DNA of 64,000 nucleotides from Phoma sp. XZ068. Its lineage: Eukaryota > Ascomycota > Dothideomycetes > Pleosporales > Didymellaceae. The position numbers and the translations under genes were made by a program. Shown here piece after piece: positions 10,705 to 23,572 of this stretch; positions within the stretch are counted from its first letter, which is position 1; each line of letters opens with the position of its first letter. The notes beneath the pieces were generated by a model. That model saw nothing but the letters and a program-made list of their open reading frames with translations. It did no database searches and was not told the DNA's origin. Where the stretch lies: assembly GCA_004835665.1 (NCBI GenBank), contig RBKR01000029.1, positions 310,001-374,000 of the forward strand. The letters run 5' to 3'.

Positions 10705-12752
10705 ATGTTCCGCGTTCTCCGCCATGCGCTGAGACACTGCAGACAGACAGGCCTCGTGTCTGCTCGCACTCCGCTGAGATACGCGTCAAGAGCACGCAGA
10801 ATACCTGCCGCGCCTCCGCCGCCACTGCCTGTGCCCGCGCCTGCGCCCAAAATACAGCTGCGCGAGTATCAGGAAGAGTGCATCCAAGCAGTCCTGTCGT
10901 ATCTGCAGGCCGGCCATAAACGTCTAGGTGTGTCGCTGGCAACAGGTTCTGGCAAGACGGTCATCTTCACCCACCTCATCGACCGTGTTCCTGCCACCGG
11001 TGATGCCACTCAGACACTCATCCTCGCCCACCGCCGCGAGCTGGTCGAGCAAGCTGCACGCCACTGCGCCAACACATATCCTGACAAGCATGTCGACATT
11101 GAAATGGGCAACAACAACGCCTCGGGTGCAGCAGACATCACTGTCGCCTCTATCCAAAGCATCACGTCTGGTGACCGCCTGACCAAGTTCGATCCGTCAC
11201 GCTTCAAGCTGGTCCTCGTAGATGAGGCACACCACATCGTCAGCTCCACCTATCTTGCCGTGCTGGACCACTTCGGCCTGCGCCATGCTTCTGACTGGAG
11301 TGGCCCCCATGTCCCTGCCTTGGTCGGAGTCTCTGCCACCTTCTCTCGCTTTGACGGCAGGAAGCTGGGCTCTGTCATTGACCACATTGTCTACCATCGG
11401 TGAGTGCAACCCCCATACGCAACAAGTCACTCTCTGACGTGGGCAGCGATTACGTCGATATGATTGAAGAGAATTGGCTCTCCGATGTCGTCTTCACCAC
11501 AGTCGAGATGAAGGCCGACCTGACCAAGGTCGGCGCCGGCGTCAACGGCGACTTCCAAACTGCCGCTCTGTCCAAGGCAATCAACACCACAGAAACGAAT
11601 GAGCTTGTTGTCAAAGCCTGGTCAACCAAGGCAAAAGGTCGCAACTCGACACTCATATTCTGCGTTGATCTAAGCCACGTTACAAACCTGACAACAAAGT
11701 TCCGGGAATATGGCATCGATGCACAATTCGTAACTGGTGACACACCGTCAAAGATCCGCAGCGCCAGAATAGACTCATTTCGTAATGGCGAATTTCCTGT
11801 GCTCCTCAATTGCGGCGTTTTCACAGAGGGTACAGACATTCCAAATATCGACTGCGTGCTCCTGGCCCGCCCCACAAAATCACGCAACCTTCTCGTGCAA
11901 ATGATCGGACGAGGTATGCGTTTACACAAGGGCAAGCAGAACTGTCACATCATCGACATGGTCGCTGCACTGAGCACTGGTGTTGTCTCAACCCCGACCC
12001 TCTTCGGACTTGATCCCGCCGAGATAGTCGAGAAGGCTGATACAAAGAGTATGACGGAGTTGAAGGAGAGGAAGGAGACTGAGAAGCTGCGCCAGCAAGA
12101 AGCCGCTGCTCTGAAACAACGAACCTTGTCGACTAAGCTCCCAGGCTCCATCACCTTCACCGACTACGACTCTGTTCATGATCTCATCGCCGATACAAGT
12201 GGTGATCAGTACATCCGTAACCTAAGCCAATATGCGTGGGTCGGTGCTGGCGAAGGCAGATTCGTGCTCACCACAAACAGTGGCAGCTACATCATTATCG
12301 AGCCCTCCGATACAGCAGAAGGCTGCTTCCGTGCAAAGTTTTACCGAAGGCTGCCTCGGAGTGAGACCATAAAAAGCCCCTACGCTGCTCCTCGGCTCAT
12401 TGCAGAAGGCGAATCTTTTGAACACGTCGTCCACGCTGCCGACACGTACGCAAAGGATGTCTTTGAACACATATGGGTTGCCAAAAACATGCCATGGCGC
12501 AGAAGTCCAGCATCACAAGCCCAAGTTGATTTCTTGAACAAGACACGTCCAAAGGAGGACCAGTTGAAGCCTTTCGATCTGACAAAGGGAAAGGCAGGCG
12601 ACATGATCACGAGACTCAAACATGGAGTCAAAGGTCGATATGCCAAGGCCTCGTCGAAGCAACGCAGTGCGACGCGAACAAGAGAGCGTGCTCAAACCTT
12701 GCAAGAGAAACTCTCCGGTCAGGTTCGAGTAGGACCGCTATCTCACATCTGA
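10705..12752 (+). CDS. IRC3: mitochondrial DEAD/DEAH-box helicase, Irc3-like
   Basis: Predicted superfamily 2 helicase that, in yeast, maintains mitochondrial DNA by branch migration. Exons are 10705-11399 and 11447-12752 with a 47-bp intron; the protein is 666 aa, close to yeast Irc3. The N-terminus is Arg-rich and free of acidic residues (MFRVLRHALRHCRQTG), as expected for a mitochondrial presequence. Visible motifs are REYQEECI (Q-motif-like), Walker A ATGSGKT (79-85), AHRREL, DEAH (173-176), SATFSR (motif III position), and helicase-C motifs ending in QMIGRGMRLHKGK. The C-terminal third lacks named motifs and is basic. It is divergent from the Rrn5-like gene with 248 bp between the starts. 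Confidence 0.88.
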
Positions 12753-14230
12753 AGCACTGTACATCGACAGAAACAGAGCGCGGTTCGATTACATATGCTC
12801 GGTCACTCGGTCGACGCCACAGCTGATTAGGTAGAGACTGAGTGACAGTTCAGCACCAGCTGCACAGAGCTTGATTTGATCGCAATCTCACGTTGACGAC
12901 CACGTCAGCAGTGTTTGAGGTTTCGTACATGATCCGAAGATTCTCACACAAGTGGCTGCTGATCATTACACCACCGTCCCTCGACATGGCCGAGCAAGTC
13001 CAGACAGAAGACGGTTCACATCTTCTGCTGCTTAGCTAGTCTTGATGGTATAATGTGCAGCGCACTGGTACGCAGCTGTAATCTGCTTGCTTCATCGCCA
13101 CTTTGATGCTGCTCCATCAATTGACCAATTTGACATTGGCGACGTGTACATAGTCACAGATTTGCGTTATTAACCACGGTACCTTCAACACGCTCGCAGC
13201 GTGGTTCGAGGTTCCTAGCGGCCGGAGCTTGTTGATAGTGCGCAAGCACGCCAACACCCGCGGAGAAACATCAAAGTCTTTAGCGCGACTCTCATCTCAA
13301 CGTAGACCACATTGTCCCACATAACATCCAACGTCTTATCGTTCGACTCATCTCGACCTCGGCCTGCCATGCTTTTTGGTGAAGGATAGGTGCGAGGCTT
13401 CTCCGTGGCACTACAGCAGTGTGGAAGCCCATCAGCCGCCATCACAGCGCGCCAACCCACAAGCACAATGATGAGACGATAGTTACACAACCATTTCACA
13501 CTATAAGCGCTAGGTATATACATGCCCGCAAGGTTTTGCGGTGTACTGAGGGAATTTCGCAAGCTGACTCCCATCGACACTCAGTGAAGCGCAATGTACA
13601 AACTTCAAGTATCTCCGCTGATTGTCTGTAATTTGATGTGAGGCTAGACCCCCACATAGTCCGGGAGTTGAGGCGCCAGGAACGCTGGTTAGTTAGCCGC
13701 ATCCGCAGCTATCAAAGTTGCTCGCCACACACTCGGGCACTAAGCCTGAAACGGGCCCAAAGATAAGGATGCATATCAACCACAGATCAGCCAGATTCGC
13801 GCTTCTCCAGGTTTTGCTATCTTACACGATGACGGCATATAGTATTTGACAATTCGATTTGTTTCCGCGGACACTGAGTCTCCGCGATCTTGGACTAGTT
13901 GTGGCTTCTCCGCGATCTCGGGTGCTACAGGAGATATTCGAGAAAATGACGAACGCCGGTGTGTCTACGGTGGGAAGATCTGACTAGACTGCGCATCGTT
14001 GGTCTCGAGTGATCTCGGTCCAGCGCCATCTGTTACATTTGCCTCAATTCTATTCGACGTGGCTTGCTGTCTCTGTCTTCTGTCCTCTTCATCTCGATAT
14101 CACTGCATCGTCTCGCGAGCATCTCGCCACAAATCTCATTTACGTGCGCAACACCCTCACTGCATGCTTTGTGCTTGACTTCCAGCCCTATACCCCTCTT
14201 GCATCCTACCGATTTTTCCATCACAGCACC
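12753..14230. promoter_or_regulatory. upstream region of nitrate reductase with GATA and NIT4/NirA-type sites
   Basis: About 1.5 kb without a supported gene. Possible GATA-factor (AreA/NIT2) sites fitting HGATAR on either strand include 13335-13340, 13762-13767 and 13817-13822. An exact NIT4-type palindrome TCCGCGGA is at 13864-13871. Two near-consensus NirA-like motifs CTCCGCGA follow at 13880-13887 and 13908-13915. The arrangement lies 315-370 bp before the nitrate reductase ATG. Known biology of the pathway specific regulators supports this reading; binding here is inferred. Confidence 0.6.
13864..13871. promoter_or_regulatory. NIT4/NirA-type binding palindrome
   Basis: TCCGCGGA matches the palindrome described for Neurospora NIT4. 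It sits 360 bp upstream of the nitrate reductase start and beside two CTCCGCGA half-like motifs. Confidence 0.55.
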
Positions 14231-17014
14231 ATGAACGAAGCAGCGCAACAAGCGGGAGTCCCCCTTCCTCCACCAACAGAGATTCAACCCAAGGCACAGG
14301 CAGCGTCCGTGCCCTTACAATTACCACCAACACCGCCAGAAACAGACTTCGACAGCGACGACAGCAAATCCACAACCTCCACAGCACCAACAGAGCTTGA
14401 CGTCCCTCTTCCTCCACCTTCGCATCCACAACAAGTTTTAGACCTCGACAAACCGACCCCTGATGCACATGTTCCCAGAGACCCAAGACTAATCCGTTTG
14501 ACGGGTGTTCATCCTTTCAACACTGAAGCTCCCCTCAGCGCCCTCTACAACGAAGGCTTCTTGACAAGTCCAGACTTGTTCTATGTACGGAATCACGGTG
14601 CAGTGCCCGAAGTCCATGACTCGGAATGCCTGGATTGGGAGTTTTCAGTCGAAGGGTATGTCTGAACAACAACCTCCACGACAGGTTCTAATGAGAGTGT
14701 AGACTTGTGCAGAACCCTTTGAGGATCACACTACGTGATCTCCTGCAGGATTATGAGAATGTAACATATCCCATCACATTAGTCTGTGCCGGAAACAGGC
14801 GAAAAGAGCAGAACATGGTACGAAAAAGCAAGGGGTTCTCATGGGGTCCGGCTGGTGTGTCCACGGCCCTGTTCACAGGTGTCGTCATGAGAGATGTTAT
14901 TGAGCGTGCAAAGCCTCTTCGACGGGCCAAGTATGTGTGCATGGAGGGGGCTGACAAACTGGTAAGTAAATCATCGACACAACCAATGAAGACTAACAAT
15001 TACATAGCCGAATGGCTACTACGGCACGTCCGTGAAGCTGAACTGGGTCATGGACCCGAACAGAGGCATCATGCTCGCTCACAAGATGAACGGCGAGCCA
15101 CTGACACCAGATCATGGAAAACCACTGCGAGCAGTCATTCCTGGACAAATTGGCGGACGAAGTGTCAAGTGGATCAAAAGACTGATCATCACGGCCGAGC
15201 CTAGCGATAATTGGTATCACATCTACGACAACAGAGTGCTGCCGACAATGGTCGACCCAGACGAGGCGGCAAAGAACCCCAAGTGGTGGATGGATGATCG
15301 CTACGCTATCTACGATCTCTCACCCAACGCAGCAACTGCCTTTCCCGCACATGATGAAAATCTCAGTATAGAATCAGCACCTGAGACTTACAATGTTCGA
15401 GGATATGCCTACAGTGGTGGTGGGCGCCGTGTCACACGCTGTGAGGTGTCCCTCGACAAAGGCAAGACATGGCGTCTTGCCAACATCGACTACGCAGAGG
15501 ACCGATACCGCGCATATGAGGACAGGAACTTGTTTGGCGGACGTCTCGACATGGACTGGCGCGAGACATCCTTCTGCTGGTGTTTCTGGAACCTCGACAT
15601 CGCCATAAGCGAACTGAAGGATACCAGCGACATTCTCGTCAGAGCAATGGACGAAGCAATGTGCATCATGCCCCGCGACATGTACTGGAGTGTCCTTGGT
15701 ATGATGAACAACCCCTGGTACCGCATCGCCATTCACAACGAGCACGGCACATTACGCTTCGAACACCCTACCCAACCCGCCCTCATGCCCGGAGGCTGGA
15801 TGGAGCGCGTCAAGAAATCCGGCGGCAACCTCGCAAACGGATACTGGGGCGAGGCCATCGCAGGCGAAGAATCGTCTGCCGCCGTCGAGGAAGTCAAGGA
15901 AATCAAAATGACCAAGGACGGCGTCGACAACATCATCGAGCTCGACCAGCTGAAACAACACGACAAAGCAGACAACCCGTGGTTCGTCGTCGCCGGCCAA
16001 GTCTACGACGGCACGCCCTTCCTCGAAGGCCACCCCGGCGGCGCCCAAAGCATCATCAGCGCCGCTGCCATCGACGCAACAGATGAATTCATGGCCATCC
16101 ACAGCGAAACCGCAAAAGCCATGATGCCCGACTACCACATCGGCACGCTCTCCGCCTCCGCCCGCAAAACGCTCGAATCAGGCGAACCCACCAACGAATC
16201 CATCGAACCCCGTCCCATCTTCCTAGACTCCCGCGTCTGGCAAAAAGCACTGTTATATGCAAAAAAGAGCGTATCATGGGACACCCGAATCTTCACTTTC
16301 AAACTCGACTTCCCCACGCAAGCCCTCGGTCTGCCAACAGGCCAACACCTCATGATCCGCCTACGCGACCCCGTAACGCGCGAAGCAATCATCCGCTCAT
16401 ACACGCCTATTTCCGAAACCAGCACCACCGGCTTCATCGACATCCTGATCAAAGTCTACGCCGATGTGCCTGCCACTGCGACATCCCCGGCGAAAATAGG
16501 CGGCAAGATGACGAGAGCACTGGACGCGATTCCCACCGGTCACTGGGTCGATATGAAAGGTCCGATAGGGAAATTCGAATACCTAGGTAAAGGGAATTGC
16601 AGCGTGAATTCGCACCCGCGGCAGGTGAAGAAATTCGTCATGGTGTGTGGTGGGAGTGGGATTACGCCTATCTTCCAGGTCCTGCGCGCTGTCATGCAGG
16701 ACCCGCTTGATCCGACGTGCTGCACGGTGTTGAATGGCAACCGTCTCATCGAAGATATTCTGCTCAGAGAGGAGTTGGATTCTTTCGCGAAGGAGAATGC
16801 CGAGAGGTGTGAAATGGTGTATACGCTTACCCAAGGCCCGGATGATTGGGCGGGCAGGCGCGGACGCATTGGGGAGAAGTTGTTCGAAGAGTTTGTTGGT
16901 GGGAGGGAGGACGGAACGATGGTGCTTGTTTGTGGGCCCGAGGCGCTGGAGAAGAGTGTTAAGGCGTGGTTGGTTGGGAGGGGGTGGGGGGAGGAGGACT
17001 TGCTGTTTTTCTAG
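14231..17014 (+). CDS. niaD: nitrate reductase [NAD(P)H]
   Basis: Cytosolic molybdoflavoprotein reducing nitrate to nitrite. Exons are 14231-14655, 14703-14961 and 15008-17014, giving 896 aa, the normal fungal length. After a Pro- and Ser/Thr-rich leader of about 90 residues come the Moco domain with its ligand Cys170 in VCAGNRR, and the dimerisation domain. The cytochrome b5 domain has heme ligands His570 in HPGG and His593 in FMAIHS. The FAD/NAD(P) reductase module has RSYTPIS, GGKMT, CGGSGITP and a terminal CGPEALEKSV ... LLFF. All cofactor residues look intact. The downstream neighbour on the same strand is nitrite reductase. Start chosen at the ATG that follows a CACC context; an upstream GTG-opened extension is not credible. 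Confidence 0.96.
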
Positions 17015-18797
17015 GTATTGGTGCTTTAACAGCTTCGTTCTTGTCGGGTTGGGTGTTGGATAGAGATTTTTGGTTTGGGGAAAAAGCGTTTGAGCAATGT
17101 GGTGGCGTTGATGGCATAGCGTTTTTATTCTTCCTCTTCCATGAGATAGAGGAAGCGATCCGACTTTCAATATACGGAATATCATAGTAGCAGTACAGTT
17201 TCCACCCAAATATCCATTCTTACAGCACACGCGCTTTGTAATCACCTTTTCACACTCGATCTCGCCGTCATTCTCTAAAGCGTGAGAGTAATTCGATACA
17301 CATCTACGTTATAACAGTATTACATTCTTCAACGTAGATTTTTACGTTGACAGTACGGATGGTTTGAGTAGTTCTTTGTTACTCATACTCAATGCTATTT
17401 TACAACAAGTCAATACTTTGACTTGAATTTTCGTTGTAAGATTTCGGTTCGATTATAGTGGGAGTATGAGGTGGAAAAGCGGAATATTGGATAGACCTGT
17501 ATGCTTCGTCCGACGGCATTAAGTGGTTGGGTTTGTAGGCTGAGAGGTAGCTTTTGTGGAGACTTGTATACAACTTCTAGAGGGAACTCGTATATGCAAT
17601 GGAAATTGTTTGATTTGGTTACTTGGTCTAATACTCATCCGGTATGTTCACAGCATGGAATTTTTTAGTTTTTAGTGAGCTGTGAAAATGCGTAAATAAT
17701 TCATAAGTATGTTATTACGCCTCCGACAGCACCATGAGTAGTTCAACTCACACACTCGAGATTTAGCTGTCTTCGAGACTACCAGCAACTCCTAGACCTT
17801 GACGATGCGGCGATTGTTGCCATCGAGCTGGTGGTCGTAGTCGCTGTCATAGCCCGATGAGGTTAGTGCAATTGAGGCTATCTCAGGGTCCAACATCTCT
17901 CGTTCAGTAGCACAAACAGCAATCCTGACTCAATCCCAGCGCATGCCCCTCCATCAAACTCGGCGCATCTCGGACTTCAGGAATTGAGCACAATACTGAT
18001 ATCTGCCGGAGTCTCGAGGCGCAAAACACGCATCTCCGCCGTGGTATCCTTATCAGGACGCTGGGCGACCCGCGCTCTTGGCTCCACAAGAACCTCGCGT
18101 TCTTATCAGGAGATGGGTCCGTGCGCAACCCTGCGCGGATCCACTATCAGAGCACCGTTTTCGTGCCTCGACGCTGCGTCTCCGTGGAAAACTACGCGCC
18201 TGCAATCGCAATTGTCAGGCCTCTGATTTGCCGCCGGAGATTCAAGTTCAACGCCTCTGACGACAGCCTACGGTCCCGCTGAATGGAGGGGCTAGAATTC
18301 AGATCCAGCACTGTACTCTACATTTCCGCCGTGCGCCGCGGGGTAGCCGTCGAGCAGCGCTGATTGGAAGATAGAGGCTGTTGTCAAATGTGTTCGCAGT
18401 CTATCTCCCTGCGCTTGTGGCGCACGCCCGGCGCGGGACATCGCGTTGTTGAAGGGTGAGGTGATGGATCTACGCCAGTGCTACGGGCGAAGTCGTGCCA
18501 CGGAGTTGTCTTGCGCTGAGTATCGAGTGCTTGCGGCCTATCACGGTATTGCTTTTACTACTGCGTTGGTTAGTCGAGGGTTGTATCTCTCCACATCTTT
18601 CGACTTGAAGCTTTCTTCATTCCTTCTTCTTGTTATTCTTCCATATACCCATTTGGCGTTGTGATTCCCCTCTTGAGTCGCAAGCACATTGTATGCTTTG
18701 AGTTATTACGGCCTCACCTAGTTCAGACTATAACTTAGGTTTGGTCTTGCGACCGAAGATATCAGCTCAGTAGAGCCTGATACAGAAATCAACCGAG
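17015..18797. promoter_or_regulatory. intergenic region with nitrite reductase promoter elements
   Basis: The first 700 bp are AT-rich; the 17900-18450 part is GC-rich. No gene is supported. An exact NirA-type CTCCGTGG is at 18180-18187. Two copies of CTTATCAGGA (18049-18058 and 18102-18111) each contain a GATA-factor site on the minus strand. These lie 610-750 bp before the nitrite reductase ATG, which is rather far. Confidence 0.5.
18180..18187 (+). promoter_or_regulatory. NirA-type site CTCCGTGG
   Basis: This fits the Aspergillus NirA consensus CTCCGHGG exactly and is flanked upstream by two GATA-type sites. Confidence 0.5.
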
Positions 18798-21700
18798 ATG
18801 GCGGATACAGAACCAGCCGCGATCATCACACAGGGCCTCGACCCCAAGTCTGGGGCATCACATTCAGATTTGGACTCGCCGGTACACGGTACGTGGGGAT
18901 CGAAAGACGGAAACATCTCGAACAGCGAGTGGAATGACCCCGAAGCGAACATGCTACCTGAGAAGGTAGAGGAGTTGGAGAAGAAGGGCGAGATTGGTGA
19001 TACACCAGAACAGGCGAGGAAAAAGGTGGTCGTTGTGGGATTGGGAATGGTCGGCATCGCGTTCATGTAAGTGCTGCAAAGAAAGTACGAACCTAGTTTA
19101 AGGTCGTGCTGCTAACAGATTTGCAGCGAGAAGCTCATGAAGTACGACGTGAAGCGGAGAGAATACGATATTGTCGTGATTGGCGAGGAACCACATCTGG
19201 CGTATAACCGCGTCGGATTAACGAGCTTTTTCCAGCACCGACAGGTCGAGAACCTGTATCTAAACCCGAAGGAATGGTATTCGTCCATGCCCGAGGGCTC
19301 CTTGAACTACCACCTCAACACTCTCGTCACCGAAATTGACTCAACAAACAAGAACGTTAAGACATCGTCAGGCGAGACAGTACCATACGACCTCCTCGTT
19401 CTTGCGACGGGGTCCGACGCCCTGCTTCCTCGACACACACCCGGCCACGACGCGGAAGGTGTATTCGTCTACCGCACAATCGACGATTTGCAGCGTCTCA
19501 TTGAGTTCTCGGCGACACGCAAGGGCACAGCTGGCGCCGTGGTTGGTGGCGGTTTACTCGGTCTTGAGGCTGCACACGCAATGATGGATCTCGAGAACTT
19601 CGCACAAGTCAAGCTCATCGAGCGAAACCGGTGGGTGCTCTCGCGACAGCTGGACGGCGACGCGGGATCCATGGTCGTGGAGCAGGTGCGCGCCATGGGC
19701 CTTGATGTCATGCTCAGCAAGAGAGTCGGCAAGATCTTGACCACTGAGAAGAATGCGGTGCGTGGTGTCGTATTCGAGGATGGCGAGGAGATGGATTGCT
19801 CTTGCATTTGCTTTGCGATTGGTATCAAAGCGCGCGATGAGCTTGCTCGCAAGGCGTCGATCAAATGTGCAGATCGCGGTGGCGGTATCATTGTCAACGA
19901 CGACCTCTCGACTTCTACACCGGATATCTACGCTATTGGAGAGTGCGCGAGCTGGGAGAACCAGACTTTCGGTCTCATTGCGCCTGGTGTTGAGATGGCA
20001 GACGTCCTCGCCTTCAACCTCACACAGGCGAAAGCACACGCGCCACGCAAATTCAAGCGTCCAGACCTCAGCACCAAGCTGAAGTTGCTCGGTGTGGAAG
20101 TTGCCAGTTTTGGTGACTTCTTCGCGGATCGCGATGGCCCGAAAGACATGCCTGGACGCCAGAAGGTGGAGAAGAAAGAGGTGGACAAGGTCAAGAACCT
20201 CACAAGTGGACCTGCCGCACCACCAGTCAAGGCGCTCACCTACAAGGATCCGTTCCAGCAGGTGTACAAGAAGTACCTGTTCACCATGGACGGCAAGTAC
20301 CTACTCGGAGGTATGATGATTGGCGATACGAAGGACTACATCAAGTTGGTACCAATGGTCAAGAACCAGAAACCACTTGAGATTCCTCCGGCCGAGTTGA
20401 TCATTGGTGCGTCGAAGGGCGAAGACGACGGTTCTGACCTTTCTGGAGATACACAGATCTGCTCCTGCCACAACGTAACCAAGGACGATGTCGTCAACGC
20501 CGTTAAGGATGGAACATGTAAGTCTATCGGCGATGTCAAGTCCTGCACCAAGGCTGGTACCGGATGTGGTGGTTGCATGCCCCTCGTGCAGACCATCTTC
20601 AACAAGACAATGGCCTCCATGGGTAACGAAGTCAAGAACCACCTTTGCCCGCACTTTGAGTACTCACGCGCTGATCTGTTCAATATCATCCACGTCAAGA
20701 ATCTGAAGGACTTCGATGCCGTGATGAGGGAGTGCGGTCGCGAGCCTGAGTCTGCGGGATGCGAGGCCTGCAAACCCGCCATCGGATCCATCATCGCTTC
20801 GCTCTTCAACAAGCATCTCCTTGACGTTGAGAGGCGAGGTCTGCAAGAGACGAATGATAGGTTCTTGGCCAACATCCAGCGTAACGGCACATTCTCCGTT
20901 GTACCGCGAGTCTCCGGTGGAGAGATCACACCCGAGAAGCTCATCATTATCGGCATGGTGGCGAAGAAGTACAACCTATACACAAAGATTACCGGTGGTC
21001 AGCGTATCGATATGTTCGGTGCTCGGAAACACGATCTGCCCGATATCTGGCAGGAGCTGATCGACGGTGGTATGGAGTCTGGACACGCCTACGCCAAATC
21101 TCTACGCACAGTCAAGTCGTGTGTTGGAACCACATGGTGCCGCTTCGGTATTGGTGACAGTGTCGGCATGGCTGTCCGCCTGGAAGAGCGCTACAAGTCC
21201 ATCCGCGGTCCCCACAAGATCAAGGGTGGAGTATCAGGTTGCGTTCGTGAATGCGCCGAAGCACAAAACAAAGACTTCGGACTCATCGCAACAGAAAAGG
21301 GCTTCAACATCTTTGTCGGCGGTAACGGCGGCGCAAAGCCTCGTCACTCGGAACTCTTGGCCAAGGATGTACCTCCCGATGATGTTGTACCTATCCTCGA
21401 CCGCTACTTGTCCTTCTATATCCGCACAGCTGACAAGCTTCAACGAACAGCGCGCTGGATGGAGAACTTGCCCGGCGGCATCAAGTACCTGCAAGAAGTC
21501 ATTCTCGAAGACAAGCTTGGCATCTGTGCGGATCTGGAGAAGCAGATGGAGGAGCTTGTTGGTTCTTTCTTCTGCGAATGGACCGAAGTCCTCAAAGACC
21601 CCAAGAAGAAAGCCTGGTTCAATCAATTCGCAAACACATCTGATAACATCAACGACACCATCGAACCTACACAGGAGCGTGGGCAAGAGCGCCCCTCTTA

Positions 21701-22322
21701 CTGGCCCAAGGATTCCGTCACCGAAGACTTCCGCGGCCATAAGTGGAGCGAACTCAGCTGGCAGCCCATGCTGCCAGCCACCGAGCTCAAGGACACACCG
21801 ACGGGAGACTCGAAGGCGCTGAAGCGCGGCGACACTCAACTCGCTCTCTTTAAGGTGCGCGGCAAGTACTACTGCACACAGCAAATGTGTCCTCACAAGC
21901 GTTCCTTCGTGCTATCCGACGGCCTGATCGGCGACGACATCAAGAACAACAAGCTCTGGGTCTCGTGTCCCAACCACAAGCGCAACTTCGAGCTCTCGGG
22001 CGAGCAGGCGGGGCGTTGTGCTAACGACGAGAGTATGAATATCGCGACGTTCCCCGTCGAGGAGAGGGGTGATGGGTGGTTGTACGTCAAGCTCCCCAGC
22101 GTCGAGGAACTGGACAGCGTCCTTGGAACAGAGAAGTTCAAGATCAAGAAGACCGAGTCTGAAGACCCCTTCGTCGCGTTGGACAAGAAGCTCGAGCGCA
22201 TGAAGCTCAAGGGCAGGAAGGGCATGCAGGTTAGCCACCTGGAGAACGGGTTGGGTGAGAAGGGCAAGGCGAGCATGATACTCGCGGGTGGGGAGAGGGG
22301 AGCGGGCGGCCTTGACTGGTAA
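18798..22322 (+). CDS. niiA: nitrite reductase [NAD(P)H]
   Basis: Siroheme enzyme reducing nitrite to ammonium with NAD(P)H. Exons are 18798-19066 and 19127-22322 (60-bp intron), giving 1154 aa. Domain order fits the family: an N-terminal FAD/NAD(P)-binding half (VVVVGLGMVGIA across the exon junction, VLATGSDALLPRH), and a BFD-like [2Fe-2S] region (CSCHNVTKDD ... CGGCMP). The siroheme/[4Fe-4S] half has C755-x5-C761 and C795-x3-C799. The C-terminal Rieske-type NirD domain has C1011-x-H1013 and C1037-x2-H1040. All cluster ligands are present. It follows nitrate reductase in the same direction, unlike the divergent niaD/niiA pair of Aspergillus nidulans. No nitrate transporter gene is in the window. 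Confidence 0.96.
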
Positions 22323-23344
22323 CCGGCCGGGAAACGTGAATGATAGCATTGGGTATGGCGTTAGGATTTGGTTGATGAATAGCTAGATTCCCATGATGAT
22401 ATATTGCATGAATAAGCACACTGTTCGGTCAACTCGATTCTCCCTAATACTGTATTACTGGAACTAGTATGAGATCATGCTTGAGTATGATCGAGACTAA
22501 GTTGTGTCGCATATGTTCAAACATGACTCTATTCTGCCGACGTAGTTGCAGAAAGCGAGCATTACGAACTCGGTGAGTCAAATTGGGAAACTAATCTCCT
22601 ACCTATCAACAGTAAATACCGCACGATCGTACCAGACCAGCTCTCGGTGACCATATTTTGACATCAATTTCCATCTCAAGAGCGCGGCCGTACCGTACAT
22701 ATGCCAACATGCACGTGCGATGGTGCATATATAGCTGACAACACGTGCACTGCCATCAGTGAAAGAAGTGGTCACCGCATTCGGCCTCGCTTGCGCTAGT
22801 GCGACGGTCTGGAAGGGCGGCATCCAGCCTTCAACCACCACCAATTCTCCCCGCACTTACTTCATCGAGGATCGGCAAGCGAGACGCCCTTTCATATGGC
22901 ATCTGCTTGGTAACCTATGCCGATCGCGGAATGACTCACGGCTGTTGAACACGGTGGTTGGATGAAATAGTCCACCGGGCATAGGGCTGAGTAAGTTGAC
23001 GCGCCTTGAGTGCACGCGCGCGGTGAGCCACACGCGTAGTCATGCGGTGGAGCCTAGAGCGCTTCGCATAGTGCTGCACCTTTGAGAAGTAATAATGAGT
23101 CGATGCGGTTGTGGTATAAGGCCAAGTGTATCCGCCTCAGGCAGTGTTCATCTCATCACTTGCAAGTCATCAAGCATCTACATCATCATTTTCTGAGTCA
23201 ATAACTGTATCCTTTGATCATACTCAGGAAGATCTACTCAATTGTTCGTCTTACGAGACTAGTCAGCTACATCGCCTGATCAGCTTTATGCACGCTACTC
23301 CTACATCACATCTCATCTCAATATCAACTTCACATCATCTCCCA
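22323..23344. other. intergenic region, no supported gene
   Basis: About 1 kb between nitrite reductase and a 75-aa ORF. A TATAAG motif near 23114-23119 could be the core promoter of the small gene. The rest shows only short chance ORFs. Confidence 0.45.
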
Positions 23345-23572
23345 ATGTCGAGCATGACAAACTCGTATCGACCAAGCATGGACGAGAAGGACGCCATGTC
23401 CATCAAGTCTACATCGACCGCGCGGTCGACAACATCTCTACTGCGGTCGTTAGTACCGTCGAGGCGATCAAAGCCCGCGAAGCCGTCGAGGCCAAGTGAG
23501 ACACCAGCTCAAAAGGCAGCGAGGAAGCGAATCGAAGCCGAAGCTAGGGTAGCGTGGGCTTTGAGTCGCTGA
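23345..23572 (+). CDS. small basic Ser/Arg-rich protein, 75 aa
   Basis: The ATG at 23345 (MSSMTNSYRPSMDEKDAMS) opens a short protein with a strongly patterned sequence: a Ser/Thr-rich stretch, then SLLRSLVPSRRSKPAKPSRP, then a basic helix ending KRIEAEARVAWALSR. An upstream in-frame extension to 23126 is mostly Ser/His and looks like 5' leader. No signal peptide or membrane segment is seen. The amphipathic basic tail suggests nucleic acid or membrane contact, but function is unknown. The biased composition and clean stop argue for a real gene. It could instead be the visible exon of a larger transcript. Confidence 0.5.
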   Translation: MSSMTNSYRPSMDEKDAMSIKSTSTARSTTSLLRSLVPSRRSKPAKPSRPSETPAQKAARKRIEAEARVAWALSR

